Origin: an uncultured Lacinutrix sp.
Lineage (GTDB): Bacteria > Bacteroidota > Bacteroidia > Flavobacteriales > Flavobacteriaceae
Direction: 5' to 3'
DNA: 7,779 nucleotides
Assembly (NCBI GenBank): GCA_937916035.1
Contig: CALGIH010000083.1
Location: 1 to 7,779, forward strand
Shown: positions 1 to 7,618 of the stretch, one piece after another
Layout: each line of letters starts with the position of its first letter
How positions within the stretch are numbered: position 1 is the stretch's first letter
The notes under the pieces: model-generated
Database searches by the model: none
Seen by the model: the letters and a program-made list of their open reading frames with translations, nothing else
Told to the model about the DNA's origin: nothing
Program-made: the position numbers and the translations under genes

Positions 1-1498
1 ATACAATAAAATAAGGCTCCTTATCAATATCATCAACAATGAATTTTAAGCGTGTTAACTCAGAGAAAAAATACGAGCTATCATCCGTTAGAGAATCTGT
101 AGTTCGCATACTTGTAATTAGTTTTACTGGCGAATATTTACTTGATTCAGCACAAACTGGTAATCCAATATTAGCCATCACAATGTGTAAAGAAACGGTT
201 CTTAAAAAAGTGCTTTTTCCAGCCATATTAGCTCCTGTGACAATAAAAAACTGTTCATTTTCAATATTAAGATTACTATCAATACGCTTTGTTTTATCTA
301 ATAAAGGATGTCCAAGATTCTTTGCCTGGATAACAATTTCAGATTTAATAATTTCTGGAAACACAAATTCAGGATGATTAAAAGCGTAATTTCCAAGGGA
401 GTTATTCGCATCAAAAAAGGAAACGACATCAAACCAATCCTCTATGATTTTTCCATAGCTTACAATCCATTTTTCAATCCTGTAACTCTGCATGATGTCC
501 CAAAGAAAAAAGCCATTTCCTAAAATGATAAAGAACATATTATTTCTATTTTCAAGAGCATCCAGAGATTTTGAAAATGATGTGAAAATTGCTGACGATT
601 TTTGTCCTTTTAAAATTATTTGTTGTTGCTTTTCTTTGAGTAATTCAGAAGAAAAATTTTCAGATTCAATTTGCTCTAATAACAAGGCATATTGACGAAA
701 CGTGTCTTTTATTTGTGTGGAATATCGAGCTAAATTAGTCACTTTATTAAAATAAAACCCTGTAATTGCTAGTCCAAAAAGCAACCAATATACGATGTAA
801 GAAATTGGTGATATTTTAAGTATAACTAAAACAATAAAAGTTAAAGAAATAGCTGTAAAAATATATGGAAGCCACTTCAAAAATTTTGGTAAAAACGTTT
901 TATAGTCTTTTAACCAATTAATAATTATATGTGTTGATGTTTCTTCATTTATTAATTGTCCTTTTGCCGTGTACTCTTGTCTCCAAGTTGCTTTTTCAGA
1001 AAGTTCTTTAATGGCTTCTTGCCGTTTTTTAATATCCTGAACATCATTGGCTTTTAAAGCTTCTGCAAGTTCATCAGTGGCTTCATTAAAGGCAGTTCTA
1101 TTTATAAACTGGAAAAAAGAACCACGACCAAACAAATCAATATCTAAACTATAAAAGTGATTATCATCTTGATACGATTGACCATTAAACCTATGATGAA
1201 ATTGTCCTGATGCAATTTTTATTTCTTCTTCATTAATCTTTAATAAGGCTTTAACTAAGTCACGTTGCTTTTTGGCATCCGTATGTTTAGAAAGCAAAAA
1301 CAAGAAAATAGCTGTTGCAACAATGGCAATGATAACCGTAATTTGTATCTCATGGAAGTAACTATAAATTCCCATAACACCTGCCAAGTAGACAACAATT
1401 CGTGCTAAACTATAAAACAACAATTTAGCCTTAAACGAAGCTAATTTGTTTTGGTATAGCTCTATTTGAGATTTATAGAATTTAATGGGATTGTTCAT
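1..1498 (-). CDS. Membrane-anchored MutS-related ATPase, 3' end cut by window edge
   Basis: This frame is open from the ATG at 1498 to the left edge (499 full codons), so the C-terminus is missing. Seen: two hydrophobic segments at about residues 26-48 and 53-69. A MutS core (domain III) signature follows, with DLFGRGSFFQFINRT at 121-135 and KKRQEAIKEL at 157-166. A second hydrophobic pair lies at about 210-228 and 232-250. The core resumes with LWDIMQSYRIEKW at 332-344. The ATPase domain has GHPLL at 396-400, Walker A GANMAGKST at 422-430 and the conserved stretch MRTTDSL to SYFFSEL at 464-481. Walker B and the signature region would lie beyond the edge. The mismatch-reading N-terminal domains of true MutS are absent, and the second membrane pair sits where the clamp would be. 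Homologues in Bacteroidota are usually labelled MutS family or MutS-related protein. I do not expect classical mismatch repair, and the real role is unknown. It starts 49 bp after the aminopeptidase P stop codon and is probably in its operon. No Shine-Dalgarno is visible. Confidence 0.9.
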   Translation of the reverse strand, partial: MNNPIKFYKSQIELYQNKLASFKAKLLFYSLARIVVYLAGVMGIYSYFHEIQITVIIAIVATAIFLFLLSKHTDAKKQRDLVKALLKINEEEIKIASGQFHHRFNGQSYQDDNHFYSLDIDLFGRGSFFQFINRTAFNEATDELAEALKANDVQDIKKRQEAIKELSEKATWRQEYTAKGQLINEETSTHIIINWLKDYKTFLPKFLKWLPYIFTAISLTFIVLVILKISPISYIVYWLLFGLAITGFYFNKVTNLARYSTQIKDTFRQYALLLEQIESENFSSELLKEKQQQIILKGQKSSAIFTSFSKSLDALENRNNMFFIILGNGFFLWDIMQSYRIEKWIVSYGKIIEDWFDVVSFFDANNSLGNYAFNHPEFVFPEIIKSEIVIQAKNLGHPLLDKTKRIDSNLNIENEQFFIVTGANMAGKSTFLRTVSLHIVMANIGLPVCAESSKYSPVKLITSMRTTDSLTDDSSYFFSELTRLKFIVDDIDKEPYFIV

Positions 1499-1547
1499 GA
1501 GGCGTTTTTTAATCTATAAATAAAAGCTCTATTTCTTAAAGTATTAA

Positions 1548-2840
1548 CTAAGTATTCATCAACTCCTCAATCTCATCAGCATCAATAGGTATATTCCGCA
1601 TCAAATTAAAAGGTTCGCCTTTGGCTTGAATGACTACATCATCTTCCAACCTAATTCCCATATTTTCTTTAGGAATATAAATACCTGGCTCCACAGTAAA
1701 AACCATATTGGCTTGCATAGGTGTTTTTAAAGCACCATAATCATGAGTGTCAAGTCCTATATGGTGAGACGTACCATGCATAAAGTATTTTTTGTATGCT
1801 GGCCATTTTGGGTCTTCATTTTGCACATCAGCTTTATCAATAAGTCCTAAACCTAATAATTCTGAAGTCATAAGTTTACCAACCTCAACATGATAAGCTG
1901 CCCAATCTGTTCCAGGCACTAACATTTTAGTAGCCTCATCCTTTACGCGATGCACTGCATTATACACAGCACGCTGTCTGTCTGTAAAACGACCATTAAC
2001 AGGAATGGATCTGGTCATATCACTACTATAATTGGCATATTCTGCACCAACATCCATAAGTAGCATATCACCATCTTTACATTGCTGGTTGTTTTCTATA
2101 TAATGTAAAACGCATGCATTGTAACCAGAACCAATAATTGGCGTGTAAGCAAATCCTTTGGACCTGTTAAGTAAAAACTCATGCATGAATTCAGCTTCAA
2201 TTTCATACTCCATCACTCCTGGTTTTATAAACCTTAAAGAACGACGAAATCCTTTTTCAGTTATATCACAAGCCGATTGCAGTAAATCAATTTCCTCAGA
2301 TTCTTTAACACCACGAATTGATTGCATAATTGGAGAACTTTTTGCCCAAGTATGTGCTGGGAACTTATCCTTAACCATTTTTATAAATCGATCTTCACGA
2401 GTTTCCATTTCAACCGATTGGCGATAGTGCTCATTAGTATTAAAATAAACAGTTTCGGCTTCAGTCATTAAACCATAAAAGATTTTATCAAACTCTGTTA
2501 ACCAATACACCGTCTGTATTCCTGAAGCTTCAGTTGCTTGCTGTTTTGTAAGTTTAGCACCTTCCCAAACAGCAATATGATCATTGGTTTCTGTAACAAA
2601 TAAAATCTCTCTGTGTTTCGCATCTAATGCATTGGGAAATAAAACCAAAATAGTTTCTTCTTGATCTGCACTACTTAAATAAAAAATATCGCGTTGTTGG
2701 TGAAATGGCAAAGAACTATCTGCTCCTGTTGTAAAAACATCATTAGAGTTAAAAACAGCGATAGCTTTTGGCTTCATTTGCGACACAAACTTCGCTCTAT
2801 TCTTTATAAAAAGCTGATTGCTAATAGGATGGTATTTCAT
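1548..2840 (-). CDS. pepP: Aminopeptidase P family protein (Xaa-Pro aminopeptidase, M24B)
   Basis: A complete 430-residue protein, close to the 441 residues of E. coli PepP. It removes the N-terminal residue from peptides whose second residue is proline, using a two-metal (usually Mn) centre. Residues about 5-135 form the AMP_N domain, with FHQQRDIFYLS at 46-56, and about 180-415 form the pita-bread catalytic domain. All five metal ligands are visible: D263 (MDVGAEY), D274 (SSDMTRSIP), H359 (HGTSHHIGLDTHD), E384 (VEPGIYIP) and E399 (IRLEDD). The second-shell residues H246, H355, H366 and R397 are also present. No signal peptide or membrane segment is seen, so it is probably cytosolic. The start at 2840 fits the family N-terminus; starting at the next Met (residue 22) would remove conserved AMP_N sequence. 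A -7-like TACATTTG lies 20 bases upstream. It is divergent from the exported propeller gene and is followed by the MutS-like gene. The family assignment is secure; exact substrate preference cannot be read from sequence. Confidence 0.95.
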   Translation of the reverse strand: MKYHPISNQLFIKNRAKFVSQMKPKAIAVFNSNDVFTTGADSSLPFHQQRDIFYLSSADQEETILVLFPNALDAKHREILFVTETNDHIAVWEGAKLTKQQATEASGIQTVYWLTEFDKIFYGLMTEAETVYFNTNEHYRQSVEMETREDRFIKMVKDKFPAHTWAKSSPIMQSIRGVKESEEIDLLQSACDITEKGFRRSLRFIKPGVMEYEIEAEFMHEFLLNRSKGFAYTPIIGSGYNACVLHYIENNQQCKDGDMLLMDVGAEYANYSSDMTRSIPVNGRFTDRQRAVYNAVHRVKDEATKMLVPGTDWAAYHVEVGKLMTSELLGLGLIDKADVQNEDPKWPAYKKYFMHGTSHHIGLDTHDYGALKTPMQANMVFTVEPGIYIPKENMGIRLEDDVVIQAKGEPFNLMRNIPIDADEIEELMNT

Positions 2841-2860
2841 GTTGAATAATTTTTGGTTAA

Positions 2861-2868
2861 CAAATGTA
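2861..2868 (-). promoter_or_regulatory. Putative -7 promoter element for the aminopeptidase P gene
   Basis: Read on the minus strand, this is TACATTTG, an exact match to the Bacteroidota sigma-A -7 consensus TAnnTTTG. It would start transcription about 14 bases before the ATG at 2840. The nearest upstream TTG (minus strand, at 2896-2894) is 25 bases away, slightly far for the usual -33 element, so the -33 part is weak. In AT-rich DNA an 8-mer with two free positions can occur by chance. Confidence 0.45.
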
Positions 2869-2927
2869 ACGATTAAGTTTTAACATGTATAATCAAAAAA
2901 ATAAGTCTATAAAATTTCTTATTTGTT

Positions 2928-2935
2928 TATATTTG
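2928..2935 (+). promoter_or_regulatory. Putative -7 promoter element for the propeller/M28 operon
   Basis: TATATTTG matches TAnnTTTG exactly and lies 37 bases before the ATG at 2973, predicting a leader of roughly 30 bases. No TTG is seen at the expected distance upstream, so a -33 element is missing or degenerate and the promoter may be weak or need an activator. No comparable motif appears in the 21-bp gap before the M28 gene, so this would serve both genes. Confidence 0.45.
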
Positions 2936-2941
2936 AAAGCC

Positions 2942-2954
2942 TTAATTCGATTAA
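2942..2954 (+). repeat. Short inverted repeat in the leader of the propeller operon
   Basis: TTAAT-TCG-ATTAA is a perfect 5-bp inverted repeat with a 3-base centre. It lies just downstream of the TATATTTG element and 18 bases before the propeller start codon. Its position would suit a small operator near the transcription start. It is short and AT-only in its arms, so chance is a real alternative, and it is too weak to act as a terminator. Confidence 0.25.
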
Positions 2955-2972
2955 TCATCAAACCAACTCAGA

Positions 2973-5900
2973 ATGAAACGTTATTTTCTTATTGTAGGCA
3001 TTTTAGTGTCCGTATTTACTGTTCAAAGTACATTTTCACAAATTAGCAATGAAGTATTTCAAGATTTAAACTTCAGATTCATTGGCCCTGAAGGGAATAG
3101 AACTATTGCAATAACTGGAGTTCCTGGAGACCCAATGATAAATTATATTGGAGCTGCCTCTGGTGGTCTCTGGAAAACCACTGATGGAGGTCTTAATTGG
3201 CATCCAATTTTTGATAATCAAGATGTTTCATCAATTGGATCCATTGCTATTGCACCAAGCAATCCAGATATTGTTTGGGTTGGTACAGGCGAAACTTTTG
3301 TGATTCGTCCTGCTCATGCTATGGGAGACGGCATCTACAAATCTGAAGATGCTGGCAGGACATGGAAAAATATGGGCTTGGAAAAAACAGGACGAATTGG
3401 TCGTGTCATTGTGCATCCAACAAATCCTGATATTGTATATGCTGCAGCTTTAGGCCACACCTTTGGGCCTCAACAAGAACGAGGTGTTTTTAAAACAACT
3501 GATGGTGGTAAAACTTGGAATAGAATTTTATTTATTGATGAAGGAACTGGAGCAGCAGATATAGCCATTGACCCTAAAAATCCTGATAATTTATTGGTTG
3601 GTATGTGGAGTATTCACATTAATACTTGGGGACTTAATAGTGGTGGTCCAGGTGGAGGTATTTACAGATCAAAAGATGGAGGTGTAACTTGGGATGCTAT
3701 GAAAGATAAAGGCTTACCAGGAGGAAAAGATAATCCAGTAGGGAAAACGGCTGTTGCGATTGCTCCTTCCAATCCTAATATTGTGTATGCTTTATTTGAA
3801 ATTGATAGTCCAGCCTTATATCGTTCTGAAGATTTTGGTGAAAGCTGGACACTCATGACCAGAAATCATGACATCAATGAACGTGCGCCTTATTATACGC
3901 GAATGGGAGTTTCTCCTGCAGATCCTGACGAAATTTATTTTGTTAATGTAAAGTTCACCACATCAAAAGATGGAGGAAAAACATTGAGCAGCGGCTATCG
4001 TGCAGGAGGAGACAATCACGATGTTTGGATTGATCCTACAAATGCAGATCGCATGATGGTGGCTCATGATGGTGGTGCTAGCATCAGTTTAAATCATGGA
4101 AGAAGTTTTCAGCGTATTGTGCTTCCAATTGCGCAAATGTATCACGTTTCTGTAGATGATCAAATACCTTATAATGTTTATGGTAATAGGCAAGACGGTT
4201 ATTCATATAAAGGACCAAGCAATAGTTTACAAGGTTATATTCCTATTGGCCTTTGGGAAGGTGTTGGTGGTTGCGAAAGCGGTTTTGCGCAACCTGATCC
4301 TTTCGATAATAATATAGTGTGGTCTGGTTGTTATGATGGTGGACTAGAACGTTATGATGCAAGAACAGGACATTCTCGTGATGTTCGCGTATGGCCAGAA
4401 GCTGGCTATGGTTGGGCTCCTGCCGACATGAAATATAGATGGTTTTGGAATTTTCCTTTGGAGTTTTCCCCTCATAAAAAACATCGTGTCTATGTAGGAA
4501 GTCAGTTTGTACATAAAAGTGATGATGATGGACAAAGCTGGCAAGTAATTAGTCCAGATTTAACACGTAATGATAAAACACACCAACAAAGTTCTGGTGG
4601 TATTGCTATTGATAACCTAATGACTTGGGATGGAGCTGTGCTAATCTCCATTGAAGAATCTGAAATTGAAGCTGGTCTCATCATGACAGGAAGTAATGAT
4701 GGTCAAGTAAGTGTTACTAGAAATTATGGTGAAAGTTGGGAAAATGTGTCAGCCAATATTCCAGACCTTCCAGAATGGGGAACCATTTCAAACATTGAAA
4801 TTTCAAAGCACAAAAAAGGAACAACATACATCACCGTCGATTTACACCATATGGGAAATTTTGACCCTTTTGTGTACAAAACGGCAGATTATGGCAAGAG
4901 TTGGAGAAAAATAAGCAATTCGGTACCAAAATCCATTCATAGTTTTGCGCATGTGGTAAAGGAAGATCCTAAAAAGGAAGGGATGCTTTATTTAGGAACT
5001 GATAATGGTCTCTATATAAGTTTTGATGATGGTGATAATTGGATGCGTTTCAGAAACAATTTACCTCCTTCTCCAGTTTATTGGCTAAGCATTCAAGAGC
5101 GTTTTGACGATTTGGTTGTTGGTACTTATGGTCGTGGCTACTATATTTTAGATAATATTTCGCCATTACGAGAATATGCTGATGAAGCACAAGGTAAAGA
5201 CGTACATTTATTCAGTTTACGTCAAGCCTACAGGTTTCATGACAAACAAAGTATAAAAACGGATGGCCCAAGTATGAACTCTGGACAAAATCCAGCCTAT
5301 GGAGCTGAAATAAATTACTTCTTAAAGGATACTTTAGCTGAAAAAGTAGAGATTCAAATTTTATCTCAAAACAATGAAGTTATTAGAACTTTAAGAGGTG
5401 ATAACAATCAAGGCGTTAACAGAGTCATGTGGGATTTACGTTATGAACCAACTTACAGACCATATATTCGTACCACACCTCCAGGAAGACCTTGGGTACA
5501 ATTAAATGGTGAAGGTTGGCGACCATTAGTCACTTGGGATTTAGATTTAATGCGAGGCCAATTTGGGCCTAAAGTGGTGCCAGATAAATACAAAGTAAAA
5601 CTGATTGTTGATAATCAAGAGTTTGTTCGTGAATTAGAAGTGCTTAAAGACCCAAAATCTGAAGGAAGTATTGAAGATATTAAAGCACAAGTAGAAACCT
5701 CTTTAGAATTGCGTGATGCCATGAACCTTGCTGTTAATATGATAAACACGATTGAAGTGGTAAGAAGCGAATTGGATAGTATTATTCCACAATTAACGTC
5801 AAAATCTGATATTGGTAAGGCAAAGGCACTAAGCAAAGCAGCACAATCAATTGCTGGTTCATTGTATGATATACATTTAACAGGAGCTCGTGAAGATGCG

Positions 5901-6140
5901 TTCCGTTCACCAATGCAATTGTATGGTAGATTAAGTGCTTTAGCCAGTGATTTATCAGGTCATGGTATTGATTTCAAACCGACAGATCAGCAACGAGATG
6001 TCCAAGCAATTTTCAACAAACGCTTGAAAGTTGTTGAAGAGAAATTTCAAAAATTCATAACAAAAGAAGTGTCAGAACTTAATACGCAACTTAAAAATAG
6101 TAAGTTAAAAATTGACACTGAGAAAAAAATAAAAATGTAA
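2973..6140 (+). CDS. Secreted sortilin/Vps10-type BNR (Asp-box) beta-propeller protein
   Basis: A 1055-residue exported protein. Residues 1-22 form a Sec signal peptide (MKRYFLIVGILVSVF core), with likely cleavage at TFS/Q giving an N-terminal Gln, common in Bacteroidota. Asp-box motifs (S/T-x-D-x-G-x-x-W or variants) end near residues 76, 131, 182, 240, 292, 338, 379, 523, 589, 644 and 690. Those at 338 (Leu for Trp), 379 and 589 are degenerate. Spacing of 40-65 residues indicates propeller blades. Residues about 395-510 lack the motif and hold Cys434 and Cys453. Residues about 776-890 look like an Ig/FlgD-like domain (GVNRVMWDLRYEPT at 814-827). From about 898 the chain is helical and charged, and it ends without a recognisable type IX secretion domain. 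Such proteins are often annotated glycosyl hydrolase or sialidase, but no catalytic residues can be assigned, so a binding or peptidase-helper role is equally possible. The M28 lipoprotein gene follows after 21 bp. Confidence 0.85.
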   Translation: MKRYFLIVGILVSVFTVQSTFSQISNEVFQDLNFRFIGPEGNRTIAITGVPGDPMINYIGAASGGLWKTTDGGLNWHPIFDNQDVSSIGSIAIAPSNPDIVWVGTGETFVIRPAHAMGDGIYKSEDAGRTWKNMGLEKTGRIGRVIVHPTNPDIVYAAALGHTFGPQQERGVFKTTDGGKTWNRILFIDEGTGAADIAIDPKNPDNLLVGMWSIHINTWGLNSGGPGGGIYRSKDGGVTWDAMKDKGLPGGKDNPVGKTAVAIAPSNPNIVYALFEIDSPALYRSEDFGESWTLMTRNHDINERAPYYTRMGVSPADPDEIYFVNVKFTTSKDGGKTLSSGYRAGGDNHDVWIDPTNADRMMVAHDGGASISLNHGRSFQRIVLPIAQMYHVSVDDQIPYNVYGNRQDGYSYKGPSNSLQGYIPIGLWEGVGGCESGFAQPDPFDNNIVWSGCYDGGLERYDARTGHSRDVRVWPEAGYGWAPADMKYRWFWNFPLEFSPHKKHRVYVGSQFVHKSDDDGQSWQVISPDLTRNDKTHQQSSGGIAIDNLMTWDGAVLISIEESEIEAGLIMTGSNDGQVSVTRNYGESWENVSANIPDLPEWGTISNIEISKHKKGTTYITVDLHHMGNFDPFVYKTADYGKSWRKISNSVPKSIHSFAHVVKEDPKKEGMLYLGTDNGLYISFDDGDNWMRFRNNLPPSPVYWLSIQERFDDLVVGTYGRGYYILDNISPLREYADEAQGKDVHLFSLRQAYRFHDKQSIKTDGPSMNSGQNPAYGAEINYFLKDTLAEKVEIQILSQNNEVIRTLRGDNNQGVNRVMWDLRYEPTYRPYIRTTPPGRPWVQLNGEGWRPLVTWDLDLMRGQFGPKVVPDKYKVKLIVDNQEFVRELEVLKDPKSEGSIEDIKAQVETSLELRDAMNLAVNMINTIEVVRSELDSIIPQLTSKSDIGKAKALSKAAQSIAGSLYDIHLTGAREDAFRSPMQLYGRLSALASDLSGHGIDFKPTDQQRDVQAIFNKRLKVVEEKFQKFITKEVSELNTQLKNSKLKIDTEKKIKM

Positions 6141-6161
6141 TCAACTAATTAAATAAAACCA

Positions 6162-7613
6162 ATGAAAAGAGTACTAAGTCTAATTGTATTAACACTAATG
6201 ATAGTTTCATGTGAAAAGCAAAAAACAGAACTATCCAACGCCGAACTATTTGCTAAAATAGACACTGAAATTAAAGCCAATGCTAAAGCGTACAGCACCT
6301 TAAAAGAAGCTAGCGAAACTATTGGACATCGTTTAACAGGTTCAGAAAATGGAGCCAAAGCAGAAACCTATGTTTACAACAAACTAAAAGAATATGGTTT
6401 TGATGATGTTGAATATCAACCCTTTGCTGTAGAAGCTTGGTCACGAGGCGATGTATCACTTAATATTGATGGCAATGATACCAAAGTTGTAACACTTGGT
6501 CATTCGCCAGTTGAAGCCAACATTACAGGAACTATTGTAGATTTTGGAAATGGATTAGAAGCCGATTACCAAGCAAATCCGGATGCTGCTAAAGGTAATA
6601 TTGTACTTGTTTATATAGGCATTTTAGAAGGAAGCCCTGAAGGATTAAGTAATTTACATCGTAGTGAAAAAACATCAGTAGCACTAAAATATGGTGCTAT
6701 TGGAATCATCATCATCAACCAAGTTCCTAATGGTGTATTACTAACAGGAACAGCATCAGTAACTGGAGCATTGCTAACAATTCCTGCAGTTTGTATTGGT
6801 AAAGAAGATGGTATGGCATTGAAAGAAAAACTTAAGATTAGTAGCTCTTCAGCAACCATTAACATGACCAATGACAGTAATATGATAAATGCTAGAAACG
6901 TGGTTGCGACCATAAAAGGTTCTGAAATTCCTGAAGAAGAAATTGTTCTAGGAGGTCACTTAGATTCTTGGGATTTAGCAACTGGAGCCATAGACAATGG
7001 TATTGGATCGTTTGCTGTCCTAGATATTGCAAGAGCTTTTAAAGCCAATGATTTACATCCAAAACGTACTGTGAAGTTTGTGTTATTTATGGGAGAAGAA
7101 CAAGGTTTGTTCGGATCACGTCATATGGTAAAGGAAGCTGTTGATGGAGGAACTATTGAAAACATCAAATATATGATGAATCTAGATATGGGCGGAAATC
7201 CAATAGGCATGAATGCTGGCGGGAAATTAGATAACAAAAACTTTTTTACTGAACTTGGAGCAACCATTCAGCAACAAGACAGTATTTACAAAAACAGCTT
7301 TTCAAATAATTCTGGATTGCATAGTGATCATCAACCTTTTATGTTAGAAGGCGTTCCAATTCTTTCAATACACAGTGATTTAGATCGTTCTATCTATGGC
7401 TGTTATCATTCAGACTGTGACGATTTTAATTTGGTAAACGAAGATCATATAACCAACACATCTCGTTTTGGTACGATGATGCTTTACGGATTAGCAAATG
7501 CTGATGTGTTACCAGCAACTAAAATGGATAGTGAAACAACCAAAGAGTTCATGATAAAAAATGATCTGAAAGAAAAACTAATTATTGGTGGTGATTGGAA
7601 ATGGGATGAATAA
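6162..7613 (+). CDS. M28 family zinc metallopeptidase with PA domain, lipoprotein
   Basis: A complete 483-residue exported peptidase. The N-terminus is a lipoprotein signal with lipobox IVSC and lipidated Cys17; Glu18 at +2 and the lack of an acidic run give no clear surface-export signal, so a periplasm-facing anchor is the simplest reading. Residues about 100-235 fit a protease-associated (PA) insert, with KYGAIGIIIIN at 176-186. The M28 catalytic domain covers about 245-450. All expected ligands are visible: H266 (GGHLDSW), bridging D278 (AIDNGIG), general base E312 and ligand E313 (MGEEQGLFGS), D342 (NLDMGG) and H416 (YHSDCDDF). D268 is the usual helper two residues after the first His. 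Family members are di-zinc aminopeptidases or carboxypeptidase Q-like dipeptidases; which one applies cannot be told. Cys414 and Cys419 flank ligand H416 and could form a disulfide. The gene lies 21 bp after the propeller gene with no promoter-like motif between them, so they are probably one operon. No Shine-Dalgarno is visible. Confidence 0.93.
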   Translation: MKRVLSLIVLTLMIVSCEKQKTELSNAELFAKIDTEIKANAKAYSTLKEASETIGHRLTGSENGAKAETYVYNKLKEYGFDDVEYQPFAVEAWSRGDVSLNIDGNDTKVVTLGHSPVEANITGTIVDFGNGLEADYQANPDAAKGNIVLVYIGILEGSPEGLSNLHRSEKTSVALKYGAIGIIIINQVPNGVLLTGTASVTGALLTIPAVCIGKEDGMALKEKLKISSSSATINMTNDSNMINARNVVATIKGSEIPEEEIVLGGHLDSWDLATGAIDNGIGSFAVLDIARAFKANDLHPKRTVKFVLFMGEEQGLFGSRHMVKEAVDGGTIENIKYMMNLDMGGNPIGMNAGGKLDNKNFFTELGATIQQQDSIYKNSFSNNSGLHSDHQPFMLEGVPILSIHSDLDRSIYGCYHSDCDDFNLVNEDHITNTSRFGTMMLYGLANADVLPATKMDSETTKEFMIKNDLKEKLIIGGDWKWDE

Positions 7614-7618
7614 TATTT

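Noticed and set aside
39..695. Three overlapping plus-strand open frames of 67-112 codons at the left end
   Set aside because: They lie opposite a continuous minus-strand frame with clear MutS core and Walker A motifs, and their translations show no recognisable domain.
1..1498. Canonical mutS or mutS2 mismatch/recombination gene
   Set aside because: The N-terminal mismatch-recognition domain is absent and four membrane segments are present. The C-terminus, where a Smr domain would be in MutS2, is outside the window.
2158..2427. Plus-strand open frame of 89 codons
   Set aside because: It is antisense to the conserved catalytic region of aminopeptidase P and has no features of its own.
4711..4914. 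Plus-strand open frame of 67 codons inside the propeller gene
   Set aside because: It is an alternative frame of the Asp-box-containing coding sequence, with no start context or domain to support it.
3160..5050. Recurring GATGGAGG/GATGGTGG-like DNA words
   Set aside because: They encode the repeated Asp-box motif (D-G-G) and are scattered through the gene at blade spacing, so they are not an independent DNA repeat or CRISPR array.
2973..6140. Calling the propeller protein a sialidase or glycoside hydrolase
   Set aside because: Asp-boxes are structural and occur in many non-enzymatic propellers; I could not identify a sialidase arginine triad or assign GH74 catalytic aspartates.
6705..6720. 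Short ATC-rich run resembling a microsatellite
   Set aside because: It encodes consecutive isoleucines of a beta strand in the PA domain and is too short to be a likely slippage site.
6611..6913. Minus-strand open frame of 100 codons with a hydrophobic stretch
   Set aside because: It is the complement of the PA-domain region of the M28 peptidase; the hydrophobicity reflects the opposite strand's codons.
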